Counted from the stretch's first letter, positions 27,381 to 36,910 are shown. The stretch: 64,000 nt of DNA from Chitinophaga pendula (GCF_020386615.1 NZ_CP077769.1:4092001-4156000); one strand, 5' to 3'. Program-made: numbers and translations. Notes: generated by a model not told the origin, from the letters alone.

Positions 27381-27485
27381 AGGGGAATGCCGGTTTTCGG
27401 GGTGGGCAAATTTAAGAACCTTTTTGAAATCTTATCAACTTTTATAACTTTTTTATTCTCAGCACTCCTGATATCGCAAAAGATA

Positions 27486-27499
27486 TGCACATTTGTGCA
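27486..27499. repeat. Inverted repeat TGCACA-TT-TGTGCA
   Basis: A perfect 6-bp inverted repeat with a 2-bp spacer, 126 bp before the hybrid kinase gene and 106 bp from the 5' end of tRNA-Pro. It could be an operator; no promoter element can be fixed relative to it. Confidence 0.3.
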
Positions 27500-27624
27500 C
27501 TATTGCCGGGACAGTAGTCGATATTTCAGTAAATTTAAAACAACGGTTATCCATTGATATCAGATGGATGTAGGCCCCCGGGTAAGGACTGGCTTACTTT
27601 TCCCCTCATCTAAAATCCATTTCC

Positions 27625-30525
27625 ATGATCAAAAATGGACAACCCATCACTAAGAGTCGCATGAGCATCATACCTACTGACACCGTAGTTCCCTACGAGA
27701 AAAATAACCCCATACTGAAGGTATTACTGCAGCAGGCTTCCATTGCCGTTTTCCAAACGGAGCTTTCCGGCGATTGTTTCTTCGTCAATAGTGCCTGGGA
27801 ACAGTTTACCGGCCTTACTGCCGCCGACTCTCTGGAACAGGGATGGTTGCAGCTATTACCGGCAAATCAGGTGACTACTTTCCTGGAAGTCATACGCCGG
27901 TGTGCGCAGGGCAATGCGGCCATACAACATGATCTTTCCTTACACCGGCCTGCCCCACTGGGCATCTGCCATGTAAGATTACATATACAACCGGTGAAGG
28001 ATGCGGATAATATCCCGTCCTATGTCATCGGCTCCATTTATGATATGACAGACGATGTACATACCCGGCAACAGCTGATCCGTCAGAACCGCCTGTTGGA
28101 AGTGTTGTGTAAGGTGCACGAAGATTTCAACCTCTATAAAGGCACGGATCGTGTGTTTCTCGACTTCCTGACCAAGATACTGGCGCTTACGGATAGTGAA
28201 TATGGATTTATCGGCGAAGTGAAGATCCATGACAACGGCAGGCCTTTCCTGCATACTCATGCCCTGATCAACCGCTCCTGGAATGATGCGACCATGCAGC
28301 AATACCAGCAGGAGCATCATCGCTTTATCTTGTCCAGCGTAGATTCTCTCTTCGGATATGTACTTCGCAAGGACAAGCCGGTCATCAACAATCACCCCAG
28401 TCAGCGCCGCCGCCGGCATATCCCTCCCGGTCAACCACCAATCAAATGTTTTCTGGGGCTGCCGGTACGCTATAACCAGCAGTTGGTCGGCATGGTGGGT
28501 ATTGCCAACCGGCCTGGGGGATATGACCAGGATCTGGCCGACTTCCTTGCGCCACTGCTCACCACTTATGGTTCGCTGATCACGGCCTACCGCCTTGAAC
28601 AACAGCGCACCCGTATGGAGCAGCAACAAGAGCAGCTGGCGATGCATATGGAGGCGCTGGTATCGTCACTGGATGACATCGTATTTGAACTGGACGAACA
28701 GAAGGTCTTTACGGGAGTATGGTGCAGGAATGAGGAGGTATTATTCTTCCCTAAAAAGGATATACTGGGGAAAAGTGTGCTGTCTCTCCTACCCAAGATG
28801 GGCCCAACCTTTAATGAATTGTTAGATAAAGTACTGGATAGTGGGGTTGCACAGGAGATAGAATATCCTGATATGCGGCAGCCGGACAGGTGGTACCGTT
28901 TAAAAGCCAGCCTCATACATGGCGAGACGAGCCGTCGTCTGGCGGTACTGATAAAGGATATCAGTTTCCGCAAACTTAATGAGCAGCAGCTACTAAATAC
29001 CAAGGCAGAGCTGGAAAGAAGTAACCAGCTGTTGCAGGTGAGCCAGAATATCGGTAAGATAGGCGGATGGGAATACAATGTAAAAAGTGGGGAGATGTAC
29101 TGGACCCGACAGGTGTATGAACTACGGGAAGTGCCTTTGGATTATCGGGTATCACTGGATGCCTGCTTTGAGTTTTACCATCCGGACGATCGTCCGCGGC
29201 TGCTGGCGGCACTGGAGAGGACTTTACAGGAGCGGTGCTCTTTCGACCTGGAAGTGCGACATATCTCCTTTCAGGGTAAACAAAGCTGGGTAAGGACGAT
29301 AGGGGAACCGGTATTGCATGAGGAAGAGCTGACCCATATTCGGGGTATCGTCATGGACATTACTGATCAGAAGATCGCCCAGTTGGAGCTGTTGCATGCC
29401 AAGGAAGCAGCCGAAAAAGCGGCCAGCTCCCGCAGCGAGTTCCTTTCTACGATGAGCCATGAGATCCGTACACCACTGAATGGCATCATTGGTATTGCCA
29501 ATCTTCTGGAGGAGGATACGGAGCATGCGGGATTGGTACATAGCCTGCAGTTTGCTGCCGGGCATTTACTCAGCCTGATCAACGACATCCTGGATTTTAG
29601 TAAGATAGAGGCGGGCAAGATAGAACTGGAGCATCATCCTTTTCAATTGAAAGACCTGGTAAAAGATATAGAAAGCAATTACCTGACATTGGCGAAAGCC
29701 AAACAGATCAGGCTTTATACTTCGTTGGATCCTGATCTGCCGGAGGTGATCATCGGCGATCCTGTACGTCTGAACCAGATCATGAGTAACCTGATCAACA
29801 ACGCCATTAAGTTCACCAAAAAAGGTGGTGTTTTCATTGATGTACATTTGCAGGAGCTGTTGCACCAGGAGGCTGCGATCAATTTCCGGGTGCAGGATAC
29901 CGGTGATGGTATTGACAAGGAGATGCAGGAGAAAATATTTGAGAGCTTTGTGCAGGTACATGGTAAACGTAACCGTCGTCATGATGGTACCGGGCTGGGA
30001 CTGGCTATCACCAAAAAACTGGTCGCGTTGCATAACAGTACGATCGAGGTAGAAAGTGAACCGGGCAAGGGGTCGGCGTTCAGCTTTACCATCCGTTTTC
30101 CGCTGCCGGAGCCGACGTTATCCAGCCAGGCACCTACCCGTTCGGATACGCCGGAAGAGCGGCTGCGTGGCCAGTGTATCCTGATCGTGGAAGATAACCA
30201 GATCAACGCGATGGTGCTGGTACAGCAATTACAACGTACCGGTGCTCATACTATGACTGCCGCTAATGGTCGGGAGGCTGTGGTGTTGATGGAGCAGCAA
30301 CCTTTTGACGGCATCATCCTGGACCTGCATATGCCGGAGATGGATGGTTATGCCACCATTCCTTATATCAAATCGCTGCAACCACAGGCTTTTATCGTAG
30401 TACTGACTGCAGATGTGATGCCTGAGGTGAAAGAGAGATTACAGGTGCTGGAGGTAACGGAACTGATACACAAACCGTATAACGCGAACGTGTTGTACGA
30501 AACGCTCTACAGGCTGATCGACTAG
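27625..30525 (+). CDS. Hybrid sensor histidine kinase/response regulator with PAS and GAF domains
   Basis: A 966-residue protein. Order: PAS (about 30-145), GAF (about 165-325, ending VGMVGIANRPGGYD), a helical linker, PAS (about 345-450), PAS/PAC (about 470-590), HisKA with phospho-acceptor H612 (MSHEIRTPLNG), HATPase (N box NLINNAIKFTKKG, G boxes DTGDGI and GTGLGLAI) and a C-terminal receiver (VEDNQIN, phospho-acceptor D900 in LDLHMPEMDGY, T/A and K sites LTAD and HKPY). No transmembrane segment, so it senses inside the cell, probably small ligands or redox state through GAF/PAS. There is no output domain; the partner phosphotransfer protein or regulator is elsewhere. ATG 27661 is a possible alternative start. 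Confidence 0.95.
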   Translation: MIKNGQPITKSRMSIIPTDTVVPYEKNNPILKVLLQQASIAVFQTELSGDCFFVNSAWEQFTGLTAADSLEQGWLQLLPANQVTTFLEVIRRCAQGNAAIQHDLSLHRPAPLGICHVRLHIQPVKDADNIPSYVIGSIYDMTDDVHTRQQLIRQNRLLEVLCKVHEDFNLYKGTDRVFLDFLTKILALTDSEYGFIGEVKIHDNGRPFLHTHALINRSWNDATMQQYQQEHHRFILSSVDSLFGYVLRKDKPVINNHPSQRRRRHIPPGQPPIKCFLGLPVRYNQQLVGMVGIANRPGGYDQDLADFLAPLLTTYGSLITAYRLEQQRTRMEQQQEQLAMHMEALVSSLDDIVFELDEQKVFTGVWCRNEEVLFFPKKDILGKSVLSLLPKMGPTFNELLDKVLDSGVAQEIEYPDMRQPDRWYRLKASLIHGETSRRLAVLIKDISFRKLNEQQLLNTKAELERSNQLLQVSQNIGKIGGWEYNVKSGEMYWTRQVYELREVPLDYRVSLDACFEFYHPDDRPRLLAALERTLQERCSFDLEVRHISFQGKQSWVRTIGEPVLHEEELTHIRGIVMDITDQKIAQLELLHAKEAAEKAASSRSEFLSTMSHEIRTPLNGIIGIANLLEEDTEHAGLVHSLQFAAGHLLSLINDILDFSKIEAGKIELEHHPFQLKDLVKDIESNYLTLAKAKQIRLYTSLDPDLPEVIIGDPVRLNQIMSNLINNAIKFTKKGGVFIDVHLQELLHQEAAINFRVQDTGDGIDKEMQEKIFESFVQVHGKRNRRHDGTGLGLAITKKLVALHNSTIEVESEPGKGSAFSFTIRFPLPEPTLSSQAPTRSDTPEERLRGQCILIVEDNQINAMVLVQQLQRTGAHTMTAANGREAVVLMEQQPFDGIILDLHMPEMDGYATIPYIKSLQPQAFIVVLTADVMPEVKERLQVLEVTELIHKPYNANVLYETLYRLID

Positions 30526-30550
30526 CTGGTAAGGCAGATTTTAACACCTG

Positions 30551-30612
30551 CCTTAAATGAAATGTGCTAATGCAGGAATGATACATCCTCCATTAGCACA
30601 TTTCATTTAAGG
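30551..30612. terminator. 22-bp perfect inverted repeat between convergent genes
   Basis: The arms 30551-30572 and 30591-30612 are exact reverse complements (CCTTAAATGAAATGTGCTAATG-type arm, cited by position), separated by an 18-base loop that itself carries GGA/TCC. It sits between the converging stops at 30525 and 30626 and can end transcription from both sides. Confidence 0.6.
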
Positions 30613-30625
30613 GTATCGATGCGAC

Positions 30626-31117
30626 TTATTTCACCGGTACGCTTACTTTGGTTTTATCCCACTCCAGTACCAGTTGATTAGCTGGCAGGGTGATGGTGAA
30701 TTTCTCTACTTCTGCTTTAGTGGCAGCAGCTGGTACTTTTACTTCCAGCACGTTTTTATCCTTGATCTTTTCGTAATCGTAGGCACCCCATTGTTTCAGT
30801 GCGCTGTTGAGGATAATCGTCCACTCTTCTTTTTCAGGAATGGTGAACAGGGAATAGGTACCCGCTTTCACTGGTTTACCGCCGAAGGTAGCGTCTTTGG
30901 CAAAGGTGATCTCCGTGGCTTTGTTAGCACCAGTGCGCCACACCTGGCCATAAGGTACCAGTTCGCCGAAGATAACACGGCCTCTTTTGGAAGGTTGTCC
31001 GTAAACAACTTTTACATTTTTACCTTCAACAGTTACTTCAGGGCTTTTTACCGCCTGAGAAAATGCCAGGCTACCGGTGGTCAGCAGCATGGTGAGCATG
31101 AACAGGAGTTTTTTCAT
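30626..31117 (-). CDS. Secreted DUF2911-family protein
   Basis: A 163-residue protein with a signal peptide (LFMLTMLLTTGSLAFSQ, cleavage about residue 22) and a single DUF2911 domain: KVVYGQPSKRGRVIFGELVP, VWRTGANKATEITF, KAGTYSLFTIP and EWTIILN are family hallmarks. DUF2911 proteins are common, conserved and uncharacterised in Bacteroidota, probably periplasmic. It stands alone between the inverted repeat terminator and the SRPBCC pair, and is probably transcribed by itself. Confidence 0.9.
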   Translation of the reverse strand: MKKLLFMLTMLLTTGSLAFSQAVKSPEVTVEGKNVKVVYGQPSKRGRVIFGELVPYGQVWRTGANKATEITFAKDATFGGKPVKAGTYSLFTIPEKEEWTIILNSALKQWGAYDYEKIKDKNVLEVKVPAAATKAEVEKFTITLPANQLVLEWDKTKVSVPVK

Positions 31118-31218
31118 ATAGTTTTCGTTTTTAAGGGTTTTCCCCGCAGAAAATTACAGTGATTCTTGCTATCGTACTTTACCGTTCATCAATATTAGCA
31201 TTTTGGACTATTTGTTTG

Positions 31219-31758
31219 CTAATGTCCTTCGCAGGTTTGTTTCAGCTTGGTGAGACCTTGTTCTATTTGTGGGCCCATTATGCGATCTGCCATGAAGCCT
31301 CTGAGTTTCCACCAGGGCGTGAGTCCCAATTCTGTTTTGAGGTACCAGCGGATGGCGGTGCCTTTGCGATCTTCTGTGCCTCTGATCTCCAGGCCACCGA
31401 TGGTTGTTTTCATGCCTTTATAATCCAGGCGGTAGTATACTCCTTTTTGCGGGTTGCTTTCTATGATGGTTGTTTTGCCCAGTGAGCCGGGGTATTGTGG
31501 ATTGGACCAGGTATACCAGGCATCTTTACCGGCGGGATTGGGTGCATACTGTACTTGTTGGGCGGCATCGGGTGCCAGCCAAGGATTCCAGCGTTCCCAG
31601 GTACGCAGGTTGTTGATGACAGCAAAAACAGAGTCTACGGGGGCTTCAATAGTGCCTGCCCGTTCTACTACTGCGGTAGAGGGAAATAGAAGGGATAGTC
31701 CGAAGATCAGTGCTCCGAATACGAACGCACTAATGAAAAACAGTTTTATTATACGCAT
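31219..31758 (-). CDS. Membrane-anchored SRPBCC-family protein
   Basis: A 179-residue protein: one N-terminal transmembrane helix (LFFISAFVFGALIFGLSLLF) and a START/Bet v 1-like SRPBCC domain (IEAPVDSVFAVINNLRTWER, WNPW, then ITIRWYLKTELGL-like last strand). Such domains bind hydrophobic ligands. It is followed on the same strand by a paralogue at 31821 (upstream) with the same layout: N-terminal helix, PA-V-RA/RV motif and NLR-W--W-PW. Ligand unknown. Confidence 0.85.
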   Translation of the reverse strand: MRIIKLFFISAFVFGALIFGLSLLFPSTAVVERAGTIEAPVDSVFAVINNLRTWERWNPWLAPDAAQQVQYAPNPAGKDAWYTWSNPQYPGSLGKTTIIESNPQKGVYYRLDYKGMKTTIGGLEIRGTEDRKGTAIRWYLKTELGLTPWWKLRGFMADRIMGPQIEQGLTKLKQTCEGH

Positions 31759-31820
31759 GAGCTTATGGTTCCAAATAGGGGCAAAGGTAATAAATAAGGC
31801 ATTGACGTGAGGAGGGGTGA

Positions 31821-32357
31821 TTAACCTTGGTGGGTGACGGCGGTATCAAGGCGTTGCAGTCCTTTTTCGAAGTCTCGGCCTACCCATTTGTCGAATCGTC
31901 TGCCCATGAGGCGGGAGACGGGATTTTTACCGACGAAGAGTATCATGGTCCAGGTGACGCGGGTACCGCCGGCGGCTGGTTCGAGCCGGAAGCTGACTTT
32001 GGAAAGTCCCTGAGGGGTGGTGTGCATGTCGACGGAGAGGTATTCGTAGGGGCGGGAGCTGGTGATGAGGAGGCTTCCTTTTCCCATGCCGGGTTTTCGG
32101 CTGCTCCAGGTGTAGCCGGCGCCTTCGCCGCTGTCTTTTTCGCCATAGACGATGGATACGCGGGGATCGCGGCTGGCCCAGGGTTCCCAATGCTGCCAGT
32201 TGCGGAGATTATCTAATTCGGCGAAAACGGTTTCGGGCGTAGCGGACAGTTGCCGTACACGTTCTACCTTGACTGCTGCCGGCAGATACATGGAATAAAT
32301 GAACAATCCCAGTAACAATACTATTAAAGCGCCTAACAGTAACAGGAAGATTTGCAT
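31821..32357 (-). CDS. Membrane-anchored SRPBCC-family protein (paralogue)
   Basis: A 178-residue protein with an N-terminal helix (IFLLLLGALIVLLLGLFIYS) and an SRPBCC domain (LSATPETVFAELDNLRNWQH, WEPWASRDPR, VTWTMILFVGKNP). It shares the NLR-W--WEPW core and the C-terminal D/E-GL--L pattern with the protein at 31219, so the two arose by duplication. They are 62 bp apart on one strand and likely form an operon with this gene first. Confidence 0.85.
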   Translation of the reverse strand: MQIFLLLLGALIVLLLGLFIYSMYLPAAVKVERVRQLSATPETVFAELDNLRNWQHWEPWASRDPRVSIVYGEKDSGEGAGYTWSSRKPGMGKGSLLITSSRPYEYLSVDMHTTPQGLSKVSFRLEPAAGGTRVTWTMILFVGKNPVSRLMGRRFDKWVGRDFEKGLQRLDTAVTHQG

Positions 32358-32450
32358 ACCGGCAATTTTAAGGGAACAAGCACGGATATAATTTAGGCAT
32401 TTAAAATGACATATCCGTTTTTATGTTCCGATGTGCGGCGACGTGCTGGC

Positions 32451-32461
32451 GGGGGGGGGGG
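32451..32461. repeat. Run of 11 G directly after the permease stop codon
   Basis: G11 on the plus strand (C11 in the transcript) directly abuts the minus-strand stop at 32462-32464. It is too late to alter the permease frame unless the run spreads into the stop codon. Confidence 0.8.
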
Positions 32462-33568
32462 TTATTCCCAGCGGAAAAGTTTTACGGCGACGGCATAGAT
32501 GACTACCCCCCACAGTGCGAGTACGCCCAGTTCCAGTCCTACGTTCCATATATGCAGTCCTTCGAAGGCGATCTTCCGCAGGGCATCGTTGAGATAGGTA
32601 AGCGGGAGGATGCGGCAGAATGGTTGCAGCCATTCGGGGAATACATCTATAGAGAAGAAGGTACCTGCCAGGAGGAATTGTGGCAAGGTAACGATGTTGG
32701 CGATGGGAGGTATGGTGCTTTCATTTTTGGCGATGCCGCTTACGACGAATCCGAAGCCCATGAAAACGATCAGTCCGAAGAGGCATAGTACCAGCATTTC
32801 GGCGAAGGTAGCGAGGCCATGTATCAGTGTGAAGCCGAAGGCGAAGTGTCCGAGGCCGATGATCACGATGGAGCCGAACAGCTGGAATACGAGGCGACTG
32901 AGTGCTTCACCGAGGATGATATAGCTACGTTTTACGGGGGTGGCGAAGAAACGTTTCAGCACCAGTGTCTGCCGGAGGCTGAAGAATAGGAAGGCGGTAC
33001 CGAAGACGGCTGCGCTCAGCAGGGAGAATCCCAGTTGGCCGGGCAGTATAAAGTCGATGGTACGATATACCCTGCCGGGCAATACGTCGGGTGTGTGGAT
33101 GGTGGCGACGGACGTTCTTGGGTGAAACTGATCGTCGACACGATGTACTACTTCGCTGAGCATGGATTGCAGGACGCCGATCTTGTCGACGGCAGCTTTG
33201 GAGGTGCGCAGGAAGATATCATAGCTTTGGGTGTAGCTGGTATCTTTTCTTGGTGTGATACGGAGTACGGCTGTCAGGTTGCCTTTCATGAGAGCTTCGT
33301 CCATTTCGGCGGGGGTCTGGCCTTTTATCATCTTCACGCCTTTGATATGGCTCAGGCCCTGGTAGATATAGTTAGCGGTGTCGGCGCTGGCATCTACGCC
33401 TACGCGCAGGGACAGTCCTCTGTCGCCTACAAATCCGAATACTAAAATGAATACTAATGGAAATCCCAGGCTGAAAACTACTGCCGAAGGGCTACGGAAC
33501 ATTGCCTGCAGGCTGGCTTTGGTGATTGACATCATTGCCTTCCACTGGCTGTATCGCACATCTGACAT
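32462..33568 (-). CDS. ABC-2-type transporter permease
   Basis: A 368-residue membrane protein of the ABC-2 permease family: first helix SPSAVVFSLGFPLVFILVFGF, a large external domain (about 50-170), then five hydrophobic segments with the family signature region LPQFLLAGTFFSIDVFPEWL-QPFCRILPLTYLNDALRKI. It is the membrane half of an exporter (drug, lipid or polysaccharide). No ATPase gene lies beside it; the neighbours are SRPBCC proteins and SppA, so the ATPase must be supplied from elsewhere. MMSITKA, 11 codons in, is a weaker alternative start. Confidence 0.9.
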   Translation of the reverse strand: MSDVRYSQWKAMMSITKASLQAMFRSPSAVVFSLGFPLVFILVFGFVGDRGLSLRVGVDASADTANYIYQGLSHIKGVKMIKGQTPAEMDEALMKGNLTAVLRITPRKDTSYTQSYDIFLRTSKAAVDKIGVLQSMLSEVVHRVDDQFHPRTSVATIHTPDVLPGRVYRTIDFILPGQLGFSLLSAAVFGTAFLFFSLRQTLVLKRFFATPVKRSYIILGEALSRLVFQLFGSIVIIGLGHFAFGFTLIHGLATFAEMLVLCLFGLIVFMGFGFVVSGIAKNESTIPPIANIVTLPQFLLAGTFFSIDVFPEWLQPFCRILPLTYLNDALRKIAFEGLHIWNVGLELGVLALWGVVIYAVAVKLFRWE

Positions 33569-33625
33569 ACTCGTCCTTTAAAAAAATTGGCGTAAAGCTA
33601 CTAACGTTTTGGGCATTTCCATAAT

Positions 33626-33653
33626 AAAAAAACCCGCTGAATGTCAGCGGGTT
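33626..33653 (-). terminator. Terminator of sppA
   Basis: Stem AACCCGCTGA (33631-33640) / TCAGCGGGTT (33644-33653), 3-base loop, with TTTTT following on the minus strand. It lies 56 bp after the sppA stop. Confidence 0.85.
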
Positions 33654-33708
33654 GTTAAAAAAGAGGTGGAAGATATAAAGTCAAACGGTCATGGAAGATA
33701 CGTTTCTT

Positions 33709-35481
33709 TTATCTAATCTGCATATCAAAAGGAAGGGCGGCTTGCACGGAACCTGTCATCTCCCGGAGGCGTTTAAGCTGTTGGTAGATGGTGAAGTTCT
33801 GTCCGAGTTCGCGTTTGATCAGGCTGGTGCTGGCGTCGCCGCTAACGGTTTTCATCAGCTTGTTGATCGGGTTTTGTGCTTCGGGGTATTGGCGCAGGCG
33901 GTAGTCTTTGATGCCGGCGAGTTTGGCGGCGCTGGTGATGGCATCGTCGAGGCCACCGATGCGGTCTACCAATCCGAGGCGTTTTGCCTGTACGCCGCTC
34001 CATACGCGACCTTGTGCGATGCTGTCTACTACATCCGGAGACAGTTTGCGCCCTGCTACCACTCTGGATTTGAAGGTAGCGTAGGTGCTATCGATGGAGG
34101 CTTGAATCATCTGGCGTTCGGCCGGTGTGAGTGGCCGGGTTACGTTGCCCATATCTGCGTATTGTGCAGTTTTCACGCCATCAAAGGTGATGCCCAGTTT
34201 ATTATTGAGGAAACCCTGGAAGTTGGGCAGTACGGCGAATACGCCGATGGAGCCGGTCAGGGTGTTGGGTTGTGCGAATACGGAATCTGCCATGCAGGAG
34301 ATATAGTATCCGCCGGAAGCGGCGTAGTCTCCCATGGATACTACTACTGGTTTATCTTTTTTAGCCAGTTCGAGTTCGCGCCAGATGGTTTCGGAAGCGA
34401 GGGCGCTACCGCCGCCGGAGTTGACGCGGAAGACGATGGCTTTTACTGATTTGTCCAGGCGTACTTTACGGATATGTTTGAGGAAGGCTTCACCGCTGAT
34501 GACGTTGTCTGCTTCGCTGTCGCCGCCTACTATGTTGCCGGCAGCGTATACTACGGCTATTTTATTGTTACCATCGACTTCTTTGTAGGGGCTTTCGGCG
34601 CTGCCGTACTGGCCCATGGTGATGAAGTTGATGTTATCTTCTTTTTTGAGGCCGAGGCGGGTACGTAGTTCGTCCATTACCTGGTCATCGTATTTAAGGC
34701 CATCTACCAGTTTATATTTCAGGGCATCTTCCGGTTGCTGGATGAGGCCTTCGTTGGCGTATCGATGCAAGGAGGCGGTATCGATCTTACGGTTGCGGCC
34801 TATTTGTTCGAGGAATATGCCATAGAGTTCGGAGAGGAATTGGGTGGTTTGTACGCGGTTGGCATCAGTCATTTGTTTTTCGCGCAGGGGTTCGGTGGCG
34901 CTTTTAAATTTACCATCGAAGATGACCTGCGGTTCTATTTCCAGTTTTTCCAATGCACCTTTGAGGTACATCATGTTCATGGCGAAGCCGTTGAAATCCA
35001 GTCCTCCTTTGGGGTGCAGATATATCTTATCGGCTGCGGAGGCTAGGTAGTAGCCTTTCTGGCTCATGTATTCGGCGTAGCCGTAGATGAATTTGCCGGA
35101 GCGTTTGAAGTTGATCAGGGCGTTGCGTACTTCTTCGGTGGTAGCGAAGCCGTTGGGGTTATCGCTACCTTTTATATAGATACCTTTAATATTATCATCT
35201 TTGGCGGCCTGCCGTATCAGTTCTACCACATCATGCAGTCCGGGTGTTGATACCGGTCCACGTTTGGTGAGGGCAGCTACGGGGTCTTGGGTAGCTTGTT
35301 CGTTATAATACTGTCCGGTTTCTATTACCAATACGCTATTGGGGGAAACGGTGACGGTTTCTGGGGCCAGGGCTTTGCCGACCATACCTGCGATAATACC
35401 GCCGATAACGAGTACACCGATGACCATAAAAACAATGAATGCGAGTAATGACGCAAAAAAGATCTTAAAAAAACTGCGCAT
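33709..35481 (-). CDS. sppA: Signal peptide peptidase SppA, 67K type
   Basis: A 590-residue protease with one N-terminal membrane helix (LLAFIVFMVIGVLVIGGIIAG) and two tandem peptidase S49 domains. The catalytic pair is K193 in the first half (DGKFKSATEP) and S389 in the second (GDYAASGGYY), as in the E. coli 67K form. Glycine-rich NSGGGSALASE forms the oxyanion region. It degrades cleaved signal peptides and some membrane proteins, with its active site on the outer face of the inner membrane. It diverges from folK with about 110 bp between start codons and is followed by its own terminator. Confidence 0.95.
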   Translation of the reverse strand: MRSFFKIFFASLLAFIVFMVIGVLVIGGIIAGMVGKALAPETVTVSPNSVLVIETGQYYNEQATQDPVAALTKRGPVSTPGLHDVVELIRQAAKDDNIKGIYIKGSDNPNGFATTEEVRNALINFKRSGKFIYGYAEYMSQKGYYLASAADKIYLHPKGGLDFNGFAMNMMYLKGALEKLEIEPQVIFDGKFKSATEPLREKQMTDANRVQTTQFLSELYGIFLEQIGRNRKIDTASLHRYANEGLIQQPEDALKYKLVDGLKYDDQVMDELRTRLGLKKEDNINFITMGQYGSAESPYKEVDGNNKIAVVYAAGNIVGGDSEADNVISGEAFLKHIRKVRLDKSVKAIVFRVNSGGGSALASETIWRELELAKKDKPVVVSMGDYAASGGYYISCMADSVFAQPNTLTGSIGVFAVLPNFQGFLNNKLGITFDGVKTAQYADMGNVTRPLTPAERQMIQASIDSTYATFKSRVVAGRKLSPDVVDSIAQGRVWSGVQAKRLGLVDRIGGLDDAITSAAKLAGIKDYRLRQYPEAQNPINKLMKTVSGDASTSLIKRELGQNFTIYQQLKRLREMTGSVQAALPFDMQIR

Positions 35482-35593
35482 AATGATTATTGATGATTAC
35501 TAAATCCGATTCAAAATAGGTGCCAGGCTTGAGGATGGTACCGTCTGCAAAAATAATGCTGTTAATGCTATAGTCAAAAATAAGGAATATGGC

Positions 35594-35601
35594 TACTTTT
35601 G
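35594..35601 (+). promoter_or_regulatory. Bacteroidota -7 element of folK
   Basis: TACTTTTG matches TAnnTTTG. The transcript would start near 35608, only about 8 bases before ATG 35616, which excludes the upstream in-frame ATG at 35589. Confidence 0.5.
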
Positions 35602-35615
35602 CGGGGCTAATATAC

Positions 35616-36110
35616 ATGAACACAGCAATATTACTTATAGGTGGCAACCTGGGCGATCGTGTCGCCAACTTACAGGAGGCGGTATCGCGGATAGACCGCA
35701 TAGCGGGTAAGGTAGTGAAAACTTCTGCCCTGTATGAGACGGCTCCCTGGGGCAATGTACAGCAGCCCGACTATCTCAACCAGGCCCTGGAGGTGGAGAC
35801 CTCACTGGATGCTTTGCCTCTGTTACGCACGTTATTGGAAATAGAAACCGAAATCGGCCGCATCCGTCGTCAGAAGTGGGGGGCCCGGGTGATCGACATT
35901 GATATGATATTTTTCAACCAGGAGGTGATTGATCTGCCGGAGCTGAAGGTCCCTCATCCGAGGATGGCGGCACGCCAGTTTGTACTGGTGCCTTTACAGG
36001 AGATCATACCACATTGGGTACACCCGGTACTACAGGAGGATATCACCACTTTGCTGGCGCAGTGTCCTGATGAGCTGCCCGCCAAAAAACTGGATATACA
36101 GGCACATTAG
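35616..36110 (+). CDS. folK: 2-amino-4-hydroxy-6-hydroxymethyldihydropteridine diphosphokinase
   Basis: A 164-residue HPPK of usual length. Family motifs: GGNLGDR at residues 9-15, SALYETAPWG, QPDYLNQALEVET, and the metal/ATP-binding GARVIDIDMIFF; then VPHPRMAARQFVLVPL. It adds pyrophosphate to the pterin in folate synthesis. The in-frame ATG nine codons upstream lies before the predicted transcript start. It is followed 100 bp later by a deoxynucleoside kinase gene on the same strand, a pairing common in Bacteroidota. Confidence 0.95.
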   Translation: MNTAILLIGGNLGDRVANLQEAVSRIDRIAGKVVKTSALYETAPWGNVQQPDYLNQALEVETSLDALPLLRTLLEIETEIGRIRRQKWGARVIDIDMIFFNQEVIDLPELKVPHPRMAARQFVLVPLQEIIPHWVHPVLQEDITTLLAQCPDELPAKKLDIQAH

Positions 36111-36210
36111 ATCATTACTCAAAACAATTTGTTGACTACCTGGCATCCTGCCGCTGCATCCACTATACCAGGCGGGGCTTTTGCCATTGCAGTACATTAA
36201 AAGGACATTC

Positions 36211-36849
36211 ATGAAGTATAAGTTCATTACGATAGAAGGGAACATAGGTGCTGGTAAGACGACCCTAGCCAACCGGCTGGCGGGTCATTTCAATGCCAGG
36301 CTGATACTGGAAGAGTTTGCGGACAACCCTTTCCTGGCGAAATTCTATGCCAAGCCCAAACAATATGCATTCCCGGTAGAACTGTTCTTCATGGCGGAGC
36401 GGTACAAGCAGCTCAAAGATATGTTGCAGACCCAGGACCTGTTCCGGGAGCTGGTCATTTCGGACTATCTCTTTGTGAAGAGTCTTCTTTTTGCCAAGAT
36501 GAACCTGGCAGCTGATGAATACTCGCTGTATCAGAAGTTATTTGACATTATCAACCCTCAATTGTTACAGCCGGATCTGCTGATCTTCCTGAATGCACCG
36601 GTGAGTCGTTTGCAGGAAAATATCCGTAAGCGTAACCGTAGTTATGAGCAGAAGATAGAGGACAAGTACCTGGGTACTGTGCACGAGATGTATATGCAGT
36701 ATATCCGGCAACACCCGGTGCGTACGCTGATGGTAGACACTACGAAAGTGGACTTTCTCAATGAACCTACTCATTTTCAGCGGCTGCTGGATGCTTTGGA
36801 GGAGGAGTACGAACCCGGTATCCATTATCTGCAGCTACTTGATAGCTGA
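36211..36849 (+). CDS. Deoxynucleoside kinase (dNK family)
   Basis: A 212-residue kinase. P-loop GNIGAGKT at residues 10-17, substrate-site EEF(AD)NPFL and the DRS-type segment replaced here by ISDYLF, and the LID region RNRSYEQKIEDKYL. The family phosphorylates deoxyadenosine/deoxyguanosine or related nucleosides for salvage. ATG 36211 has AAGGA eight bases upstream; an in-frame TTG at 36181 is rejected. The exact base preference is not readable from the sequence. Confidence 0.9.
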   Translation: MKYKFITIEGNIGAGKTTLANRLAGHFNARLILEEFADNPFLAKFYAKPKQYAFPVELFFMAERYKQLKDMLQTQDLFRELVISDYLFVKSLLFAKMNLAADEYSLYQKLFDIINPQLLQPDLLIFLNAPVSRLQENIRKRNRSYEQKIEDKYLGTVHEMYMQYIRQHPVRTLMVDTTKVDFLNEPTHFQRLLDALEEEYEPGIHYLQLLDS

Positions 36850-36910
36850 TCATAAATATTATCTATGTCGTTATAAAAATTATTGTTTCGATCTATATCC
36901 ATAAGGTCGC

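Noticed and set aside
28587..29078. Ser-rich minus-strand frame in the hybrid kinase gene
   Set aside because: Antisense shadow of conserved PAS domains.
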